From the NCBI GenBank assembly GCA_030728985.1, contig JANQYI010000009.1, positions 124,001 to 188,000 on the forward strand: DNA of 64,000 bases. The letters run 5' to 3'. Source of the stretch: Burkholderiaceae bacterium. Lineage in GTDB: Bacteria; Pseudomonadota; Gammaproteobacteria; Burkholderiales; Burkholderiaceae_B. The translations under genes and the position numbers were made by a program. Shown here piece after piece: positions 27,322 through 36,259 of this stretch (position 1 is the stretch's first letter; each line of letters begins with the position of its first letter). The notes under the pieces were generated by a model. That model ran no database searches. It was not told the DNA's origin and saw only the letters and a program-made list of their open reading frames with translations.

Positions 27322-28847
27322 CAACACTTCGCTTAGTCCTAGGTGATCAACTCAATCCCACACACAGCTGGTTTTCCAAAGTCGATCCCAATGTCGTCTA
27401 TACCTTGATGGAAATGCGTCAAGAAACAGACTATGTGGTGCATCATGCCCAAAAGGTCCTAGCGATTTTCGCGGGGATGCGTGACCTATCGGCACTGCTT
27501 GAGTCTCAAGGGCATCGCGTCCACTACCTCGCCATCGATGACGCTAAAAATACGCAGTCTCTGACACTCAACCTTGAAAAATTATTCAAGCAATATAAAT
27601 GTACGCGCTTTGAATATCAACAACCGGACGAGTGGCGCTTGGACGCGCAACTTGAAACCTTTAGTCAACGCTTAAAGATCACGGTGCAGATGTGCGACAG
27701 CGAACATTTTTTCACTACCCGTCACGAGGCCGGAGAGATCTTTAAAGGTCAAAAAAGCTGGCTGATGGAACGGTTTTATCGCCAGATGCGGACCAAACAC
27801 AAGGTCCTTATGCTCGATGCTAAGAAACCCGTCGAAGGGCAATGGAACTTTGATCACGAAAATCGCAAGCGGTGGACCGGCACCCCTCCAGAGCCAAAAG
27901 ACCACAGGACCCAACACGATCACTCTGCCTTATGGCAGATCATTGAAACAGCGGGTATCCAAACAATGGGGGTACCACACGCCGCTGATTTTGCCTGGCC
28001 CTTGAACCGCCAGGAGGCCCTCGCCGATCTGGAGCGTTTTATCGAACATATTTTGCCAAACTTCGGTGACTTTCAAGATGCGATGAGCACAGGTCACTGG
28101 CGGATGTTTCACTCCCTGCTATCGTTTTCACTCAACACCAAGATGCTTAAACCGCAAGAAGTGGTGAGCCGCGCCGAACAGGCGTGGCAAGCAGGCCACA
28201 TATCGATCGCGACGGCTGAGGGTTTTATCCGGCAAATACTCGGCTGGCGCGAATACATCCGAGGCATGTACTGGCATCACATGCCAGGTTACGCGCAGCA
28301 CAATACCTTTAACCACACGACGCCCCTACCAGACTGGTTTTGGACTGGCAAGACCAAGATGCAGTGTCTCTCAGACTCGATTGGCCAGTCTTTGGAGCAT
28401 GCGTATGGGCACCACATCCAACGTCTCATGGTCATTGGGAATTTTTCTCTGCTCGCAGGACTCGACCCCGCTTCCTTGCATCGCTGGTACCTGGGGATTT
28501 ATATCGATGCGTTTGAGTGGGTAGAGTTGCCCAATGTGATTGGCATGAGTCAGTTCGCCGATGACGGGCTGCTGGCCACCAAACCTTATGTGTCAAGTGC
28601 GGCCTACGTCGATCGGATGAGCGACTATTGCAAAGGCTGCCATTACGACAAAAAACAACGCGAAGGTGAGCGTGCATGCCCTTACAACGCCCTGTACTGG
28701 GACTTTTTTATCCGGAACGAAGAGAAACTCTCAAAGAACTTCCGTCTCGGCATGGTGTACAGAAATATTGAAAAAATGAGTGAGGCCGCGATCGAGGGCA
28801 TCAAAGAAAAAGCTCAGGAGATTAAAGCCTCACTCAATACGTACTGA
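27318..28847 (+). CDS. Iron-sulfur bacterial cryptochrome/(6-4) photolyase, PhrB-type
   Basis: FeS-BCP (PhrB/CryB) family protein, 509 aa from the ATG at 27318, which overlaps the DASH stop by 4 nt and is preferred to the track's 27306. Four cysteines computed from this start fall at residues 350, 438, 441 and 454, the numbering I recall for the 4Fe-4S ligands of Agrobacterium PhrB. They lie in [16 protein letters not shown] and ERACPYN. This both confirms the family and supports the start. Relatives carry FAD and dimethyl-ribityllumazine and repair (6-4) photoproducts. Its 3' end overlaps the convergent dehydratase gene. Confidence 0.92.
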   Translation: MTTLRLVLGDQLNPTHSWFSKVDPNVVYTLMEMRQETDYVVHHAQKVLAIFAGMRDLSALLESQGHRVHYLAIDDAKNTQSLTLNLEKLFKQYKCTRFEYQQPDEWRLDAQLETFSQRLKITVQMCDSEHFFTTRHEAGEIFKGQKSWLMERFYRQMRTKHKVLMLDAKKPVEGQWNFDHENRKRWTGTPPEPKDHRTQHDHSALWQIIETAGIQTMGVPHAADFAWPLNRQEALADLERFIEHILPNFGDFQDAMSTGHWRMFHSLLSFSLNTKMLKPQEVVSRAEQAWQAGHISIATAEGFIRQILGWREYIRGMYWHHMPGYAQHNTFNHTTPLPDWFWTGKTKMQCLSDSIGQSLEHAYGHHIQRLMVIGNFSLLAGLDPASLHRWYLGIYIDAFEWVELPNVIGMSQFADDGLLATKPYVSSAAYVDRMSDYCKGCHYDKKQREGERACPYNALYWDFFIRNEEKLSKNFRLGMVYRNIEKMSEAAIEGIKEKAQEIKASLNTY

Positions 28848-29139
28848 GCTTGTCAATCGCGCAGGCCATCATGATGTCTCGCGTCGATAAGCCGTCCGCA
28901 TCATGTGTGGTCAATACAATAGAGACTTTACTGTAGACGTTGGACCACTCGGGGTGGTGGTCCAATTTTTCTGCCAGGATCGCGACACGCGTCATAAAAG
29001 CAAAGGCTTCGCTAAAGTCTTTGAAATGCCAACTGCGGGACAACCGCCCACCTGCTGTGGCATCGTAATGCCAGGCCGGACAGGTCGCGCAGGCAGCCTC
29101 GAGTTCACTTGACTGCAATCGGGCAATACTCATGATCAT
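28834..29139 (-). CDS. phhB: 4a-hydroxytetrahydrobiopterin dehydratase (pterin carbinolamine dehydratase)
   Basis: 101-aa pterin-4a-carbinolamine dehydratase: the active-site block [16 protein letters not shown] with the catalytic histidines, and [13 protein letters not shown]. It regenerates pterin cofactors from their 4a-hydroxy form. No phenylalanine hydroxylase gene (phhA) is nearby; instead it ends a run with MFS, BLUF and folE genes, convergent to the photolyase operon (14-nt overlap of 3' ends). A start two codons later (MSIARL) is possible. Confidence 0.9.
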   Translation of the reverse strand: MIMSIARLQSSELEAACATCPAWHYDATAGGRLSRSWHFKDFSEAFAFMTRVAILAEKLDHHPEWSNVYSKVSIVLTTHDADGLSTRDIMMACAIDKLSTY

Positions 29140-29146
29140 TCCCCTT

Positions 29147-30361
29147 TTAGGAAATCTGTGTATTAGAAGGATCTGGCTCGCGTGGGAGCAACATCACAAT
29201 CAACGCTGTACACGCGGCAAAGCCAGCCATCACTAACAGCATGAAATCAAATCCAAAACTTTTGACCGAGGGACCAATGGCCCAGACCGCGATCGAACTC
29301 AGCCCCAAGGATATCGCCAGCCGGATACCCGCTACTCGTGAACGCATCCTGTCATCCACATAGCGCACAACCATCACGTCCACAAAAGGCACCGCGCCAA
29401 AGATGAAGACCATCACGCCCAACAAGGCGGCGAACAACCACCATCCTTGCGCATGCGATGCGAGTAAAAACAAAGGGATCTGAAGCAAAACAATCCCAAG
29501 AAAGATTGGACGGATGGCGAAACGGTCGAGCAATTTGCCAACAATGACTTGCATGAGTGAAGCCACCACGTAAATCACGGCCAACATGACGCCCAGGGTC
29601 GCGGGGTCTTCGATAATTCCTTTAAAACGTTCAAGCAACAGTTGACCATTGCCATTGGTCGTAAAATTAAACAATACACTCCCCGTCGCCGCGCTCACCG
29701 TCATCACTGCCAGCACCCGCGCGATCAGCGCCGGAGGAAACTTGACCTTGGCGGACGCTCTGCGTTTGGCGGGCGCTTCGGTTTCTGATGGGCACACATA
29801 GGCAAACCAGATTCCACAAGCGATAGAAAACACGGCTGGGATGGCAAAGGCAGCGCGCCATCCCAGCCACTTGATCAAAAAACCACTGACCACTGCGGCG
29901 AGTGCCACGCCCATGTTGCCGGCGAGCCCATTGATGCCAATCACATAGCCCGGATTGGCGGACTGTTGCACCAGGAAAGGAATACCCACGGGATGATAAA
30001 TCGAGGCAAAGGCGCCGACCAGTGTGAGCGCCGCACCCATTTGCCAGGCGTTTTGGCTCAATGCGGCAAGCAACGTGGAGGCGCCGATGCCAACAAAAAA
30101 CACCACCATCATGCGTCGACGGCCCCAAAGGTCACCGAGACGCCCCGAGGGAATCGAGCCCAAACCAAATAGGACGAAAGCACCCACACCATAAGGCATC
30201 AGATCTTCCCAGCTGTCAAAGCCGAAATCGATTGCGATCACGCCCACCGAAGCCGCAAAAATCAGCAAGAACATGTGGTCTAAGCCATGGCCCACGTTGA
30301 GAAGCAAGCGCACAGCCAGCGAATGGTCTTGTACTTGCATAGAAGAATCAGTGGCGCTCAT
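29147..30361 (-). CDS. MFS transporter
   Basis: Major facilitator protein, 404 aa, with about twelve hydrophobic segments and the loop 2-3 motif '[20 protein letters not shown]'. It lies between the pterin dehydratase and BLUF genes with short gaps (7 and 24 nt), so it belongs to the same transcript. The substrate is unknown; a pterin or folate-like compound is one guess from context only. Confidence 0.85.
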   Translation of the reverse strand: MSATDSSMQVQDHSLAVRLLLNVGHGLDHMFLLIFAASVGVIAIDFGFDSWEDLMPYGVGAFVLFGLGSIPSGRLGDLWGRRRMMVVFFVGIGASTLLAALSQNAWQMGAALTLVGAFASIYHPVGIPFLVQQSANPGYVIGINGLAGNMGVALAAVVSGFLIKWLGWRAAFAIPAVFSIACGIWFAYVCPSETEAPAKRRASAKVKFPPALIARVLAVMTVSAATGSVLFNFTTNGNGQLLLERFKGIIEDPATLGVMLAVIYVVASLMQVIVGKLLDRFAIRPIFLGIVLLQIPLFLLASHAQGWWLFAALLGVMVFIFGAVPFVDVMVVRYVDDRMRSRVAGIRLAISLGLSSIAVWAIGPSVKSFGFDFMLLVMAGFAACTALIVMLLPREPDPSNTQIS

Positions 30362-30385
30362 CTTGGTTTAGCTTCTTTTGTGATT

Positions 30386-30811
30386 TTAGGCGCGACCAAT
30401 AATGGACGCGGTCAACATAAGCTCCTCGAGGAGCGCGAGCGACACCACGCCAGAAACCGAGTAGGGATCGAGCTCAGGCTGCTCTGAATACTTGAGTACG
30501 ATTGAAGTATTGAGCTTGGAGAGATTGACCTTGCCCATCGTCCAGCCGCCAAAACGCCTTTCCGTGATTTCCTCATAGTGCAGCAACACGACGTCTTTGT
30601 GCCGCGTGTCGCGAATGATGTGGGCATACAACTCGTTGACTTGCTTACGTCCACCTTCGATGGCCTGAAGATAAATTCCACCGCCATAGCAAAGAATACC
30701 CGTGATGCCATTGGTAATATTGTGTTGGCGCGAAGAATCCAGAATCGAATCCGTTTCCTCGTTCACGTTGGGATCAAGTGCGCGACTGACATACAACAAA
30801 CGTACCAACAT
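30386..30811 (-). CDS. Stand-alone BLUF-domain blue-light photoreceptor
   Basis: 141-aa protein that is essentially one BLUF (FAD) domain. Residues of the photocycle are present: Tyr7 (LVRLLYVSRA), Asn34 (NGITGIL), Gln49 (YLQAIEG) and the Trp/Met of FGGWTMGKV. About 35-40 residues follow as capping helices. There is no output domain, as in short BLUF proteins that act by protein contact. It starts 2 nt after the folE stop, and an MFS gene follows. Confidence 0.92.
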   Translation of the reverse strand: MLVRLLYVSRALDPNVNEETDSILDSSRQHNITNGITGILCYGGGIYLQAIEGGRKQVNELYAHIIRDTRHKDVVLLHYEEITERRFGGWTMGKVNLSKLNTSIVLKYSEQPELDPYSVSGVVSLALLEELMLTASIIGRA

Positions 30812-30813
30812 GA

Positions 30814-31521
30814 CTATACCTCTCGAGGAATCAGGGACAAGAACTCACGACGCAAATTGGGATCTTTTAAAAAAGCCCCGCGCATCACAGAGTTGATCAT
30901 ACGGCTATCCATATCCTTGACACCACGCCAAGACATACAAAAGTGAGTCGCGCTCATGACGACCGCCAAACCATCGGGTTGAGTTTTTTCTTGAATCAAA
31001 TCAGCAAGCTGCACAACCGCTTCTTCTTGGATCTGGGGACGACTCATGATCCACTCCGCCAGGCGGACATATTTGGAAAGACCAATCACGTTGGTGTGTT
31101 CGTTGGGCATGATGCCGATCCAAACCTTACCGATGACAGGGCAAAAATGATGACTACATGCGCTGCGCACGGTCATCGGCCCAACAATCATCAATTCGCT
31201 GAGATGCTCTACGTTGGGAAACTCAGTAATAGGCGGCTGCGGGCGATAACGACCGCCAAAAACTTCTTGGAGATACATTTTAGCGACACGTCGCGCGGTG
31301 TCATTGGTGTTGTGATCGGAAACGGTGTCAATCACCAGACTCTCCAACACGCCTTTCATTTTCCCCTCAACTTCATCTAAAAGAAGAGCCAGCTCGCCGG
31401 GTTCGATAAAATCGGCGATATTGTCATTCGCGTGAAAACGCTTGCGGGCTGTTTTCAGGCGATTGCGGATGGATACCGAGATAGGTATGCCTTGATCTAG
31501 GTCTTGTTCAGGTGCATTCAT
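30814..31521 (-). CDS. folE: GTP cyclohydrolase I
   Basis: GTP cyclohydrolase I, 235 aa, converting GTP to dihydroneopterin triphosphate, the first step to folates and pterins. Zinc ligands are readable as Cys/His in RSACSHHFCPVIG and Cys in THFCMSWRGVKD. The motifs are divergent from the usual SMCEHHLLPF and HMCMTMRG. It has an N-terminal extension of about 35 residues. Location directly upstream of a BLUF gene and opposite three photolyases suggests dedicated pterin or MTHF supply for light proteins rather than the only housekeeping copy. Confidence 0.88.
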   Translation of the reverse strand: MNAPEQDLDQGIPISVSIRNRLKTARKRFHANDNIADFIEPGELALLLDEVEGKMKGVLESLVIDTVSDHNTNDTARRVAKMYLQEVFGGRYRPQPPITEFPNVEHLSELMIVGPMTVRSACSHHFCPVIGKVWIGIMPNEHTNVIGLSKYVRLAEWIMSRPQIQEEAVVQLADLIQEKTQPDGLAVVMSATHFCMSWRGVKDMDSRMINSVMRGAFLKDPNLRREFLSLIPREV

Positions 31522-31591
31522 AAGCTTGAGTTTAATCGTGGAACATCTGCAAAATAAAGGAGATCGACATTAAGCACTCCTTGGCAAAGCG

Positions 31592-31972
31592 CTACTTGAT
31601 CCGACGCTGTATAGCTGGGCGTATCCTAAGAAACCCAACATAACACTTTTCTAAAAACCATATACCGGGCGGATGCGCAAACAACCGCCCGAACCAGCGC
31701 CAATATTTCAGGCTCAACCAGAGCTCGACGAAAGCCGCAGCGCCGCTTTTGAGGCTGCCATCGGCACCTCGCACGTGAAAACGCGCCATCGCTTGCTGGC
31801 AACTCAAATCACCGGCCACCTGCCCGTCTAAAATACGACTGATATCCTCCCAGCAAATCTGATCTGCGCCTACGCTGTTTTTATAAAAGCCGATTTCTCG
31901 CCGACAAAGGGGACACGAACCATCAAAATACACAGTCACTTGATTATTTGCTTTCACAAAGGCTTTGTCCAT
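31592..31972 (-). CDS. DCC-family thiol-disulfide oxidoreductase-like protein (DUF393)
   Basis: DUF393 family (DCC motif): VTVYFDGSCPLCRREIGFY carries the DxxCPxC signature, and the C-terminal part contains a 'YWRWFGRLFAHPPGIWFL' segment. The length is about 126 aa. The ATG at 31972 is used; a GTG three codons earlier also fits. It starts a few bases after the GNAT gene stop and precedes folE by about 70 nt. A role in thiol chemistry is suggested by the family name but is not experimentally defined. Confidence 0.82.
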   Translation of the reverse strand: MDKAFVKANNQVTVYFDGSCPLCRREIGFYKNSVGADQICWEDISRILDGQVAGDLSCQQAMARFHVRGADGSLKSGAAAFVELWLSLKYWRWFGRLFAHPPGIWFLEKCYVGFLRIRPAIQRRIK

Positions 31973-31985
31973 AAAGACCACACAC

Positions 31986-32474
31986 CTACAGCCACTTCTG
32001 CATAAAAAGCGCTTGTCCCGTCAACGCGCTCAAGGAATATTGCTCAAAACCAAAACGCTCATAAGAGCGCTGCGCTTGGGTATTGCCGCTCAGTACCTCA
32101 AGCGTAACCTTGCAGCATCCTAAAGCACGCGCATGCCCCTCCATTGCAGTCAGAAGTGCTTGACCGATACCTTGGCCGCGATAGGCAGGGTCCACGGCAA
32201 TATCGTGCACATTGATCAGAGGCCGTGCCTTAAAGGTCGAATAGCCAGGCAGGGCATTTAACAAGCCTACAGGCTTGCCGTCCTTGAACGCAAGCCAACT
32301 GATCGCGCCCGTCACCCTTGACAGGTCGTCGCACAGGCGAAGGCGGGTGTCGGCTGTCAAGGGCTCACCGCCCCCCATCGGATCTCGGGCGTACATATCC
32401 AGCATATCGATTAAAGCCTGACGATCAGAGGGGTCAAGATAGTCCACGACTTTGACAGCTATGTTGCACTGCAT
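31986..32474 (-). CDS. GNAT-family N-acetyltransferase
   Basis: 162-aa GNAT acetyltransferase. Motif A, which binds the acetyl-CoA pyrophosphate, is YRGQGIGQALLTAM, preceded by 'LINVHDIAVDPA' and followed by 'EVLSGNTQAQRSYERFGF' (motif B). The substrate is unknown. It is the first gene of the minus-strand run leading to folE and is divergent from the CoA-transferase at 32573. Confidence 0.88.
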   Translation of the reverse strand: MQCNIAVKVVDYLDPSDRQALIDMLDMYARDPMGGGEPLTADTRLRLCDDLSRVTGAISWLAFKDGKPVGLLNALPGYSTFKARPLINVHDIAVDPAYRGQGIGQALLTAMEGHARALGCCKVTLEVLSGNTQAQRSYERFGFEQYSLSALTGQALFMQKWL

Positions 32475-32572
32475 GAAAAACCGCTCCTAAAGGCTCGCGC
32501 AGGCCGACAAGCCTGCCACCGCATATCCGATGGTATAACAACTCGTTTGCAGACCCAAATTGAAGGTGCACG

Positions 32573-33778
32573 ATGTCTGATTCCCTCCCGCTCGACGGCA
32601 TTCGCGTTGTTGAATTTACACACATGGTCATGGGCCCCACCTGTGGCATGATCCTCGGAGATCTAGGCGCCGAGGTGATCAAAGTCGAACCGCTCGCGGG
32701 TGACAACACACGCAAACTACTGGGCTCGGGCTCAGGATTTTTTCCAATGTTTAACCGCAACAAGAAAAGTATCGCGATCGACGTCAAACACCCGGCAGGC
32801 AAGGAAATCGTTCTAAAGCTGCTTGGTTCTTCCGACGTCTTTAGCGAAAACTTCAAGAGCGGCACGATGGATAAACTCGGCTTCGGTTACGAGGCGCTTT
32901 CCAAGCTTAATCCCGCCCTGATCTATGTCTCGCACAAGGGCTTTTTACCCGGTCCCTACGAGCACCGCACGGCACTCGACGAAGTGGTGCAGATGATGGG
33001 TGGACTGGCATACATGACGGGACCGGTCGGACAACCCTTACGCGCAGGGTCCAGTGTCAATGACATCATGGGTGGAATGTTTGGTGCCATCGGTGTGTTG
33101 GCATCCCTCCAAAAACGACATCGCACGGGCAAGGGGCAAGAAGTTGCCAGCGCATTGTTTGAGAACAACGTGTTTTTAGTCGCCCAACACATGATGCAAT
33201 TCGCCGTGACAGGCGTTCCCGCCAACCCCATGCCCAACCGACTCAGTGCCTGGGCGGTTTACGATGTATTCACCGTCAAGGATGGGGAGCAAATATTTTT
33301 ATCGGCTGTCAGCGATACGCAGTGGGCGATCTTATGCAAAGAGTTCGGCTTTGAAGACCTCAAAGCTGACGACAGGCTCAACAGCAACAACGACCGTGTC
33401 AAGGCGCGCGGTTGGCTCATCCCAATCTTGCGAGAGCGTTTCGGAACGTTAAGTGCCAAAGAGCTGAGCAACCGTTTTGAGCAATGCGGCCTTCCCTACG
33501 CGCCCATTACACGCCCTCACGACTTGTTCGACGATCCGCACTTGCTGGCAACAGGCGGCCTGGCACCCGTGACGATCCCGGCTGACAACACAGGCGCTGG
33601 GCGAGAGATCGAAACCCGCGTCGCCCTCCTACCCATCGCGTTGGAGGGTGAGCGACTGCAAGTCCGCAATGCACCCCCTAAAATAGGTGCCGATACGATC
33701 GCGCTTTTACAAAGCATCGGCTACACCAAAGAAGAAATCTCAGCCCTCAAAGACAATGGAGTCGTAACATGGAATTAA
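32573..33778 (+). CDS. CaiB/BaiF (family III) CoA-transferase
   Basis: Second family III CoA-transferase of the window, 401 aa. Typical segments are 'LPLDGIRVVEFTHMVMGPTCG', 'FNRNKKSIAIDVKHPAG' and the presumed catalytic Asp in HRTALDEVVQMMGG. It overlaps the SDR gene by 10 nt, so the pair works together, probably activating and oxidising a hydroxy acid. The substrate cannot be predicted. Confidence 0.88.
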   Translation: MSDSLPLDGIRVVEFTHMVMGPTCGMILGDLGAEVIKVEPLAGDNTRKLLGSGSGFFPMFNRNKKSIAIDVKHPAGKEIVLKLLGSSDVFSENFKSGTMDKLGFGYEALSKLNPALIYVSHKGFLPGPYEHRTALDEVVQMMGGLAYMTGPVGQPLRAGSSVNDIMGGMFGAIGVLASLQKRHRTGKGQEVASALFENNVFLVAQHMMQFAVTGVPANPMPNRLSAWAVYDVFTVKDGEQIFLSAVSDTQWAILCKEFGFEDLKADDRLNSNNDRVKARGWLIPILRERFGTLSAKELSNRFEQCGLPYAPITRPHDLFDDPHLLATGGLAPVTIPADNTGAGREIETRVALLPIALEGERLQVRNAPPKIGADTIALLQSIGYTKEEISALKDNGVVTWN

Positions 33779-34569
33779 ATCTCACCCACAAGCATGTGTT
33801 GATCACAGGTGGCAGCCGAGGCATCGGTCTGGCTTGCGCTAAGGTGTTTCTCGAAGAAGGCTGCAAAGTCAGCCTAGTCTCGCGTGATCCCAACAATCTT
33901 GAAAAAGCAAAAACTCTGCTCTCGTCTCAAGTGGCAGGCTGTCAGGACCGCATCGCTTTGTTTTCCGCAGAGCTACAAAAAGCCGACTCGGCCGAGCGCG
34001 CGCTCAACGAAGCAGAAAAAACTTTTGGCGCCATCGATGTATTGGTCAACTCTGCTGGCGCTGCGAAACGCACACCGGCGGAAAGCCTCTCGCCCGCTTT
34101 TTTCCGCGAAGCCATGGATGCGAAATTTTTTACTTATATCAATATGATTGACCCCGTGATCAAGCGTATGGGTGCGCGCGGGGAAGGCGTGATCGTGAAC
34201 GTGGTTGGCGCAGGTGGCAAGATTCCCTCGACCGTGCATATCGCGGGTGGTAGCGCCAATGCAGCACTCATGCTCACCACCGCGGGACTCGCCGTCGCCT
34301 ATGGACCTAAAGGTGTGCGTATCAATGCGGTCAACCCCGCAGGCACACTGACCGACCGTCTGATCGAAGGACTCAAAGTCAATGCCGATCACGAAAACAT
34401 CAGCCCCGAGGAAGTCCTCGAGCGCATGACATCGAAAATTCCGATGGGCAGGCTCGCAAACCCTGAGGAAGTGGCCGACACGGTGGCGTACCTCGCCTCG
34501 AATCGTGCCAGCTATGTAACGGGTACTGTTATCACGATGGACGGTGCGGCGCATCCCGTAGTGGTCTAA
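33769..34569 (+). CDS. SDR-family NAD(P)-dependent oxidoreductase
   Basis: Classical short-chain dehydrogenase, 266 aa: nucleotide-binding TGGSRGIG, VNSAG (NNAG equivalent), and a C-terminal 'YVTGTVITMDGAAHP'. At the catalytic YxxxK position the sequence reads 'VHIAGGSANAALMLTT', so the usual Tyr-X3-Lys pair is not evident (His/Gly and Asn instead). That makes the oxidoreductase activity less certain. It is translationally coupled to the CoA-transferase upstream. Confidence 0.82.
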   Translation: MELNLTHKHVLITGGSRGIGLACAKVFLEEGCKVSLVSRDPNNLEKAKTLLSSQVAGCQDRIALFSAELQKADSAERALNEAEKTFGAIDVLVNSAGAAKRTPAESLSPAFFREAMDAKFFTYINMIDPVIKRMGARGEGVIVNVVGAGGKIPSTVHIAGGSANAALMLTTAGLAVAYGPKGVRINAVNPAGTLTDRLIEGLKVNADHENISPEEVLERMTSKIPMGRLANPEEVADTVAYLASNRASYVTGTVITMDGAAHPVVV

Positions 34570-34580
34570 AAGCCAATGTT

Positions 34581-35564
34581 TTAGGCACGCGTCATATCAA
34601 GGTATTGTCGAATGATGTCTTGAAATGACGCGTCAGCTTTCAGGCCCAGTCGATGGGTGCGTTGACAATCAAAACGTGCGGGCCAACCACCCACGATACG
34701 CGCGATCTGAGCGTCGGGTTCCACACAGACCAACCCGGCCGCTTGCTCACCAGCCACTTCGCGTAAAGCCTGCAACATCTCTCCGACGGTCACCGTTAAC
34801 GCAGGAAGATTGATGGCTGTACGTCCACCAAAGTCCTCGCGCGTCGCCTCGACAACAGCGAGCACGCCTGCGATCGACGTCATCGGTGACGACAATGCCA
34901 CGGAGGTCTCCAAACTCACCGGACAGCGGGTCGCCACACCGGAAAGCGGCTCTCGGATAATGCCCGACAGAAAACTAGAGGCCGCGCCATTGGGTCGACC
35001 GGGACGCACCGAGACAGTCATGAGTCGCGCGACGCGCCCATCGATATAGCCTTTGCGCGTGTAGTCGGCAATCAACTGTTCGCAGATAAATTTGTGGATG
35101 CCGTAACTGGATTGTGGCGTCGGCAAGGTCGTATCAGTCACCACGGCAGGCAACGGAATCGCGAGGTCTGAACCAAATACTGCCACCGAACTGGCGAAAA
35201 ACAACAAAGGCGCCTGGTCTGTGCGCGAGTGCTGCGCACGCAGACCTTCGAGCAAAACGCGCGTTGCCTCCAGATTGGAGCGCAAGCCCAACTCGAAATC
35301 CGCTTCGCACTCACCCGATACCGCCGAAGACAAATGAAACACCGCGTCATAGTCAGCGCGGAGCAGCTCCGGCAAACGAAGCAGCAAATCTCCTGTGTCC
35401 ATTCGTACTTTGGGATGATGAACGATATCCTGCCAAGACGATGGGAAGAGATCAGTCAGCGTCAAGGAAGATAGCGTCTGACCGCGCAAACCATCACGCA
35501 TTAATAGCTTGCGCGCGAGCAAGGTTCCCAAAAAGCCTGCTCCACCCGTGATCAAAATATTCAT
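34581..35564 (-). CDS. denD: NAD-dependent epimerase/dehydratase family, D-erythronate dehydrogenase-like
   Basis: Extended SDR, 327 aa, starting with the Rossmann pattern MNILITGGAGFLGTLLA and with catalytic YGIHK (YxxxK). Length, 'RLMTVSVRPGRPNGAASSF' and neighbours fit the DenD-like group, which oxidises D-erythronate at C2. The ATG at 35564 lies 2 nt after the upstream stop; the track's TTG at 35573 is less likely. Cotranscription with an OtnC-like and an OtnK-like gene supports the four-carbon acid-sugar role. Confidence 0.8.
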   Translation of the reverse strand: MNILITGGAGFLGTLLARKLLMRDGLRGQTLSSLTLTDLFPSSWQDIVHHPKVRMDTGDLLLRLPELLRADYDAVFHLSSAVSGECEADFELGLRSNLEATRVLLEGLRAQHSRTDQAPLLFFASSVAVFGSDLAIPLPAVVTDTTLPTPQSSYGIHKFICEQLIADYTRKGYIDGRVARLMTVSVRPGRPNGAASSFLSGIIREPLSGVATRCPVSLETSVALSSPMTSIAGVLAVVEATREDFGGRTAINLPALTVTVGEMLQALREVAGEQAAGLVCVEPDAQIARIVGGWPARFDCQRTHRLGLKADASFQDIIRQYLDMTRA

Positions 35565-35566
35565 CT

Positions 35567-36259
35567 TTACCAAGACGCCTTAAAGTGTTGTCGTAATTCC
35601 TCAATCGCCACCTCTGAAAGCGGCTGCAACGGTTGCCCACTGCGTAAACTACGTAGCCATAGACGGGCCGTCTCTTCTAGTTCCTCGAGCACTGCCATGG
35701 TCGCGATCAGATTCGGCCCCCAGACTTGGGGTCCAAGCCTCTCGCACATGACCGCGCGCAAGGCCAGCCCGCGCGAACGGTATGCTTCGATCAAGTGCGC
35801 CACCTGTTCGGCAACCTGCAACGCACCAGGCCTGAAATAAGGCACTAGCGGAACATGCCCGACTTTCATCACATAATAAGGGGTCAAAGGCGGAACGATA
35901 TCATCCTTGTGCCAGACTCCTCGGAGTGTTAGCTCCACCAGATAGGAAGAGTGTGTATGGATCACACAATGCGCTTCGGGAGCGTGCTGATAAATCTGCC
36001 GATGCAATGACAGGGTTTTACTGGCGCGCTCTCCTGAGCGCTGCTCGCCCTGCTCATCCACCCAAGCGAGTTTTTCGGGTTCGAGAAAGCCAAGACAAGC
36101 ATCCGTAGGAGTGATTAGAAAACCGCTTCCATGCCCCAGCCTGACGCTGATGTTGCCCGTGGTCCCATGCACATAGCCACGCTCAAACAAACTGCGACCT
36201 ACTCGGCACAGATCCTCACGTATCCTGGCCGTATCAACAGGCTCTGGCAAAACACTCAT
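35567..36259 (-). CDS. Class II aldolase/adducin family protein, OtnC-like (divergent active site)
   Basis: Class II aldolase-fold protein, 230 aa, in the place of OtnC (3-oxo-tetronate 4-phosphate decarboxylase, giving DHAP). N-terminal 'RGYVHGTTGNISVRL', zinc-ligand pair HTHSS and 'VPLVPYFRPG' are as expected. The third zinc-ligand His normally in 'NHGP' is Leu here (CERLGPQVWG, codon CTT), and the catalytic Glu normally in 'SKE..LH' is Thr (ASKTLSLH). These may define a subfamily or reduced activity. The otnK stop and this gene's start overlap by 4 nt. Confidence 0.8.
   Translation of the reverse strand: MSVLPEPVDTARIREDLCRVGRSLFERGYVHGTTGNISVRLGHGSGFLITPTDACLGFLEPEKLAWVDEQGEQRSGERASKTLSLHRQIYQHAPEAHCVIHTHSSYLVELTLRGVWHKDDIVPPLTPYYVMKVGHVPLVPYFRPGALQVAEQVAHLIEAYRSRGLALRAVMCERLGPQVWGPNLIATMAVLEELEETARLWLRSLRSGQPLQPLSEVAIEELRQHFKASW

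Noticed and set aside
35567-36259. OtnC-like gene as a decayed pseudogene
   Set aside because: The reading frame is intact, full length and tightly coupled to neighbours; substitutions alone do not show decay.
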